Of a stretch of 64,000 nucleotides of DNA, positions 60,059 through 64,000 are shown piece by piece; the first letter of the stretch is position 1; each line of letters starts with the position of its first letter. Below the pieces are notes generated by a model. That model did not search any database. It had not been told where the DNA came from and saw only the letters and a list, made by a program, of their open reading frames with translations. Both the position numbers and the translations under genes were made by a program. Origin of the DNA: Oceanimonas doudoroffii (GTDB taxonomy: Bacteria; Pseudomonadota; Gammaproteobacteria; Enterobacterales; Aeromonadaceae); contig NZ_NBIM01000001.1 of NCBI RefSeq assembly GCF_002242685.1, forward strand, positions 62,001 through 126,000, written 5' to 3'.

Positions 60059-62182
60059 TTACTCAAGGGCCGTGTCTTGTGCATCTTCACGTACGCCGCC
60101 CGCCAGCTGATAGAGATCGTTGACCAGCAGCGCCATGTTGTTGTGCAGCTGACGGGTGAGGATTTGCCATTCGTCTTCGCTGCTATTCACCATGGCCGGC
60201 AGCGGTGGCTGCGCCGGCAGAGGCACGCCGCGGCGCAGGGCGTCGGCGGCGGTACAGAGGCGCTGGTTCAGCCCGTTGACAAAGGCATCGGGCAACCCCT
60301 GTCGGTGGGCGCCGAGGGCCGAGAGGTAAGACAGCAGGGTGTGATTGCGATAGGCGATTTCAAAACACAGGTTGAGCCAGTGTTTCGACACCGGCTCCAC
60401 CCGAATATTTTGCCAGGCCTGGGCCAGCTGGTTGTCGGCCAGATGGGCCTGCTTGCGGGCAATGCGGTAGGCCAGGTTTTCCGGCGGCATGTCGTCGCCC
60501 TGGTGGCTGATGGCACAGAGATAACCGGCGTTGGCCTCCATGGCGTCCGCCAGTAGCCGGGGCAGGTGGCGACGTTGCCAGTCGGGCCAGATAAACCACA
60601 CCGCCACAAAGGCCAGGGCACAGCCGGCCAGGGTGTCGAGCAGGCGCGGCAGCAGCACCGGATCCCGTGCGATCCCCTGCAGGTTAAAGGCCAGCAGCAC
60701 AAACAGGGTGATAAAGCACACCGCCCAGCTGTAATGCACCCTTACCTGGGTAAAGAACACAAAGGCGCACACCAGCAGGATCACCAGCTGGCTTTCCACC
60801 GACGGAAACAGCCACAGCAGCGGTGCTCCGGCGGCAATGCCGGCCAGGGTCCCAAGAGTACGTTCGGTCAGGCGTTGGCGGGTAGCGCTGAAGCTGGGCT
60901 GACACACAAACAGAATGGTCAGCAATATCCAGTAGCCCCGTTCCAGCTCCAGCGCGGTGACCAGGCCGTAGCCCAGGGCAAAGCAGGCGCTCAGGCGCAC
61001 GCCGTGACGAAACAAAATGGCATTGGGGTTGAGCAGGGCGCGCAGCCGCTCACCAAAGGACTGGGGCGCCGGCCGGGCGAGCTCGGCCCGGGCGGTCGGG
61101 GCCTCGCGGCCGTCTCGGGCGGTCAGGGCCTCGGCCCGAAGCAGGGCCTGGTGCACGTGCTCCATGTTGCGGGTCAGAAACCGAAGCGGGCTCATCAGCT
61201 CGGGGGAATAGTGGCGGCGCAGATGGCTGTAGTCGAGCTGATCCTTGAGTGCCGACAGCTCCCAGGCGATGCGCCGGCCGGACTGGTAGGGGCGGTGGGT
61301 GAGAATGGCCAGCCCCAGGCGGTAACAGGCTTCTCCCAGCTCCGCCAGCAGGATCTGATAGCCGGCCAGCACCTCGGCCCGCTCCAGCGCCTGATTAAGC
61401 TGCTGATAGGAATAATGGCTGGACGCGGCCCGCTCATGCATGCCCTGCACCAGCAGGTGCAGTTCCAGCAGCCGGGCCAGTTCGGCATCCCGCTCGCCGC
61501 CATGCAGGCGCCGGTTAAGGATTTGCTTGCTCAGCTCCAGGTTGTTGACCAGTTGAATATTGAGCTGGGCCAGCTGATGGCGCAGCCCCTGGTGCAGCTC
61601 GTCGGGGCTGTCGAAAAAGCGTGACTTGGCCAGCAGGTAGCGGGACAGGGCAAAATAACACTGGGCCAGCTGTTCGTGCACCGGCTTGTAGGGCCAGGCC
61701 AGCAGCACCAGCCATGAACACAGCCCGTACCAGGCGGCGCCGGCGGTCAGCAGTATCGGCTGATACCAGAAGCCGGGACTGTCCACATGGCCCTGCATGG
61801 CGTAGATGGACACCAGCAGGATGCCAAAGCCGAGCTTGCCGGCGGCCTGGCCCCAGGCGCCGGCCAGGATCAGGCCAAAGGTGACCAGCACCAGCACGGG
61901 ACCAAACAGCCAGGGGATGTCAATCAGGGCGGTGACCCCGGTAATCGCCACAAAAAAGCACAACAGGCCCAGCAGCAGCAGCCCCAGGCGCCGGCCGGGA
62001 CGTTGATCGGTTTCGCTCAGTGCCCCGGCCATGGCCCCCAGGCTAAGGGTCACCGCCGCCGGCACCTGCTCCAGCCACCAGCCCGCCAGCAGCAGGCTGG
62101 CCATCGCCAGCAACACCTTGAGGGCGAAGAAAAAATGACCATCGGTAAAGAGGCGTCGCAGCCACTGGCTGGCAGGGGACAT
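60059..62182 (-). CDS. yccS: YccS-family (FUSC) membrane protein
   Basis: A 707-residue inner-membrane protein of the YccS/YhfK family, related to FUSC aromatic-acid exporters; the function is not established. Two blocks of hydrophobic helices (about residues 15-165 and 375-525) flank and alternate with helical cytoplasmic regions. Signature segments are VTLSLGAMAGALSETDQRPG, the FFDSPDELHQGLRHQLA region and CQPSFSATRQRLTERTLGTLAG. It lies 26 bases upstream of tusE on the same strand; the two genes are neighbours in other gammaproteobacteria too, and may be cotranscribed. Confidence 0.9.
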   Translation of the reverse strand: MSPASQWLRRLFTDGHFFFALKVLLAMASLLLAGWWLEQVPAAVTLSLGAMAGALSETDQRPGRRLGLLLLGLLCFFVAITGVTALIDIPWLFGPVLVLVTFGLILAGAWGQAAGKLGFGILLVSIYAMQGHVDSPGFWYQPILLTAGAAWYGLCSWLVLLAWPYKPVHEQLAQCYFALSRYLLAKSRFFDSPDELHQGLRHQLAQLNIQLVNNLELSKQILNRRLHGGERDAELARLLELHLLVQGMHERAASSHYSYQQLNQALERAEVLAGYQILLAELGEACYRLGLAILTHRPYQSGRRIAWELSALKDQLDYSHLRRHYSPELMSPLRFLTRNMEHVHQALLRAEALTARDGREAPTARAELARPAPQSFGERLRALLNPNAILFRHGVRLSACFALGYGLVTALELERGYWILLTILFVCQPSFSATRQRLTERTLGTLAGIAAGAPLLWLFPSVESQLVILLVCAFVFFTQVRVHYSWAVCFITLFVLLAFNLQGIARDPVLLPRLLDTLAGCALAFVAVWFIWPDWQRRHLPRLLADAMEANAGYLCAISHQGDDMPPENLAYRIARKQAHLADNQLAQAWQNIRVEPVSKHWLNLCFEIAYRNHTLLSYLSALGAHRQGLPDAFVNGLNQRLCTAADALRRGVPLPAQPPLPAMVNSSEDEWQILTRQLHNNMALLVNDLYQLAGGVREDAQDTALE

Positions 62183-62291
62183 GGCGTGTCTCGGTAATAA
62201 AGGGGGCTCTGCCGATAATACTCGACCGTGGGCCGGGGCGCATGCACTGCGGCACTTGGTGGGCGTTTTTTGCCTGATTCAGCGGGCCGAA

Positions 62292-62765
62292 CTAGTCATG
62301 GTCACCGATGGGCACCTCGGTGGTGTATTTCATGTTATCGAGCAGCAGGTAGCTTTCCGCCGAGGCGACGTTATCCATGCTGAGTATTTTCTCGCTGAGA
62401 AAGTCGGAATAGCTCTCCAGGCTGGGGGCCACGATTTTCAGGATCACGTCCTTGTCGCCGGCGATGGCCCAGCATTCGGTCATCAGGCGGTAGTGCCGAA
62501 TCTGTTCCCTGAACGCTGCTTTCGATTCCTGGCTGACATCCCGCACCTTGATGATCACCACGGCGTGCACGGTCAGCCCGAGCTTGCGGTGATCCAGCAG
62601 GGCGACGTAATGATGAATATAGCCCTCCTGCTCCAGCCGCTTTACCCGGCGGTGGCATTGGGAAGGAGACAGGTTGACCAGCTCCGAGAGCTGGGCGTTG
62701 GAGAAGGTGGCGTCCTGTTGCAGCAGTCGCAGAATTGTCAGATCAAATTTGTCGAGAGCATTCAT
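62292..62765 (-). CDS. Lrp/AsnC-family transcriptional regulator
   Basis: A 157-residue Lrp/AsnC regulator. The N-terminal HTH (about residues 1-60) reads DKFDLTILRLLQQDATFSNAQLSELVNLSPSQCHRRVKRLEQEGYI, and the C-terminal RAM effector domain contains VVIIKVRD, ECWAIAGDKDVILKI and NVASAESYLLLD. ATG 62765 is supported by AAGGA about ten bases upstream; ATG 62774 is an alternative three codons earlier. The promoter region 62766-62869 separates it from the porin on the same strand. The amino-acid ligand cannot be told. Confidence 0.9.
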   Translation of the reverse strand: MNALDKFDLTILRLLQQDATFSNAQLSELVNLSPSQCHRRVKRLEQEGYIHHYVALLDHRKLGLTVHAVVIIKVRDVSQESKAAFREQIRHYRLMTECWAIAGDKDVILKIVAPSLESYSDFLSEKILSMDNVASAESYLLLDNMKYTTEVPIGDHD

Positions 62766-62869
62766 CGGGCCCATATCCTTAACAGTATGCCGCGCCCCGA
62801 ACGGCGCTGCCCGCGCAGTGTATCTCACGGGTACCGGCCCGTCAGCGCCGGCACCTTGAAAATGCGAGC

Positions 62870-64000
62870 TCAGAAGGTGCGAGACCAGGTCAGGTACAAC
62901 CGATTCACGTCCTTGCGTTCCAGCATGGCCGATCCTACCGGGTTGGCCGTGCGGTTAATGTTATCCAGTTCGCCCCGGGAGCGGTGAATGCTGTTGAGCC
63001 AGCTCAGGCTCAGCCCCTGCAGCGGGCCGGAAAAACGATAGCTGAGCATATTGGTCAGCTCAACGCGTCGAAAACCGGTGTAGCCACGGGCATGGTCGGA
63101 GTACCAGACACCGCCATTCCAGCTCAGCCCAGGCAGGCCCAGGTTGCCAAAGTCGGCGTTGCCGAGCAGGCTGACCGCGTCTTCGTCCTCCAGGCCGTAC
63201 CAGATCCAGGCGTACTGGAGATCCAGGCGTACTGGCTGCTGGTATCCCACAGCCGAAACTCGTTGGCCACCAGGTTATGGTTCCAGTCGTCACCCCTAAC
63301 GCTGGAATAGTTCAGGGTCAGGCTGTAATCGGCCCAGCGGTAGCCGGCGCTGAGCTCGTAGTAGCGGGCATCCAGCGGGCCGGCTTCCGCCAGGGCGTAG
63401 TCGTGACCGCCGATATTGCCAAGGGGCACGCCGTCGTCTTCATAGAGGCTGCCGCTGTCTTTCATGGTGCCGTAGGTGGCCCTGAGCTGCACGGCCTGGT
63501 GACCTTGCAACGAATGCCGGTAGCCGATCCTGGCCTTGTGCTCGCGAATGTAGTCTTCGGCTTCGGCCTCGGCCAGCTCCAGCTTGAGGCCATTGTCTAC
63601 CTCATAGCTGCCGCCGTAGTAGCGCAGTGCATCTACCTTGTCGCCACTGTAGGTGCGCAGGTCGTCGCCCCAGTTGTCGGCATCGCGCTGGCTCATCTTG
63701 TACAGTTCGGTGTAATACAGCCGGAGTGCGCCGATGTCGGCGTTCAGATCAAAACCAACCGAGGTGGCAGGCTGAATACGGCTCAGGCTGTCCTGATAGA
63801 TGGCGGACTGGCGCGCCTTTTTGCCGCCGCCGGCGTGCAGGCGAAAGCCGTCGCCTTGGTAGCGAGTACCGATATAGGCGGTCTGGGTACCGAACAGGGT
63901 ATCGGGCTTGAAGCCGTTGGCGGCGGTGGCGCCCGGCAGGTTGGTGACATTGTCGGCCCGGGAGCCGATATGAATGTCTTCTACCCCGGCCAGGCCATAT
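62870..64000 (-). pseudogene. OprD-like outer-membrane porin, frameshifted, 5' end outside window
   Basis: The C-terminal part (about 375 codons) of a beta-barrel porin, ending with the outer-membrane phenylalanine (WSRTF). Alternating strands such as QAVQLRATYGTMKD, YYELSAGYRWADYSLTLNY and MLSYRFSGPLQGLSLSWLN resemble OprD-family channels. The upstream part from 64000 is open in one frame, but a 17-bp exact tandem duplication (63202-63218, 63219-63235) shifts the frame at DTSSQYAWI. Removing one copy restores a continuous reading DTSSQYAWIWYGLEDED. As it stands the protein is truncated and would lack its last strands. Family assignment is moderate. Confidence 0.75.
63202..63235. repeat. 17-bp exact tandem duplication in the porin gene
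   Basis: AGATCCAGGCGTACTGG occurs twice in direct succession. Seventeen is not a multiple of three, so the second copy shifts the reading frame. It is the visible cause of the porin disruption. Confidence 0.95.

Noticed and set aside
1..64000. Insertion sequences, prophage, CRISPR arrays, toxin-antitoxin or defence islands
   Set aside because: No transposase, integrase, phage structural, Cas or toxin-like gene is present and no regularly spaced repeats were seen.

Overview
The window is a contiguous piece of a high-GC gammaproteobacterial chromosome. Gene families and gene order (ppsR/ppsA divergent pair, fimV-truA-accD-folC-dedD, nagBAC with divergent nagE, tusE next to yccS, two different Na+/H+ antiporters) point to a marine or brackish member of the Aeromonadales, such as the Oceanimonas/Zobellella/Oceanisphaera group. 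That placement is inference from gene content; no rRNA gene is present to confirm it. I see no insertion sequence, prophage, CRISPR array or integron. The genes are dense and mostly housekeeping or catabolic.

Layout. 1-8.2 kb: the end of a diguanylate cyclase, an NhaC antiporter, ppnP, an ovothiol synthase (ovoA), a small cupin with a folded leader, and an NCS2 nucleobase permease. 7.4-12.7 kb: the PEP synthase regulator and PEP synthase, then queCDE behind a preQ1-I riboswitch. 12.7-18.5 kb: a MetJ-box-controlled metQ with an overlapping hydrolase, then a YfcC transporter and M20 amidohydrolase opposite a LysR regulator. 18.6-30.8 kb: a polyamine utilisation island with puuB, two divergent glutamine-synthetase-like genes, spuC, spuD, potGHI, two cupin-type repressors and alanine dehydrogenase. 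30.8-36.4 kb: lysC behind a lysine riboswitch, argA, nhaD with a folded leader, and a GDT1-family Mn exporter behind a yybP-ykoY riboswitch. 36.4-41.5 kb: the GlcNAc genes nagB-nagA-nagC-yciH and nagE. 41.5-42.3 kb: a 507-base gene-free stretch with DnaA boxes and an IHF-like site beside tRNA-Asn. 42.3-53.7 kb: uvrB, an AraC regulator, a two-domain thioredoxin-like protein, creA, corA, a small secreted protein, mnmC, fabB, pgpB and pdxB. 53.9-62.8 kb: fimV, truA, accD, folC, dedD, tusE, yccS and an Lrp-type regulator. 62.9-64 kb: an outer-membrane porin broken by a 17-bp tandem duplication and running off the window.

How the genes work together. The spu/puu island imports putrescine or spermidine (SpuD-PotGHI) and feeds two routes: glutamylation (SpuI/SpuB) with oxidation (PuuB), and pyruvate-dependent transamination (SpuC). 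The adjacent alanine dehydrogenase can turn the alanine from SpuC back into pyruvate. The window is rich in RNA and operator control: three riboswitches can be assigned to known classes (preQ1-I, lysine, Mn2+), a MetJ box sits on the metQ promoter, and two further folded leaders (upstream of the cupin gene at 4974 and of nhaD) are unassigned and are the best candidates for something new.
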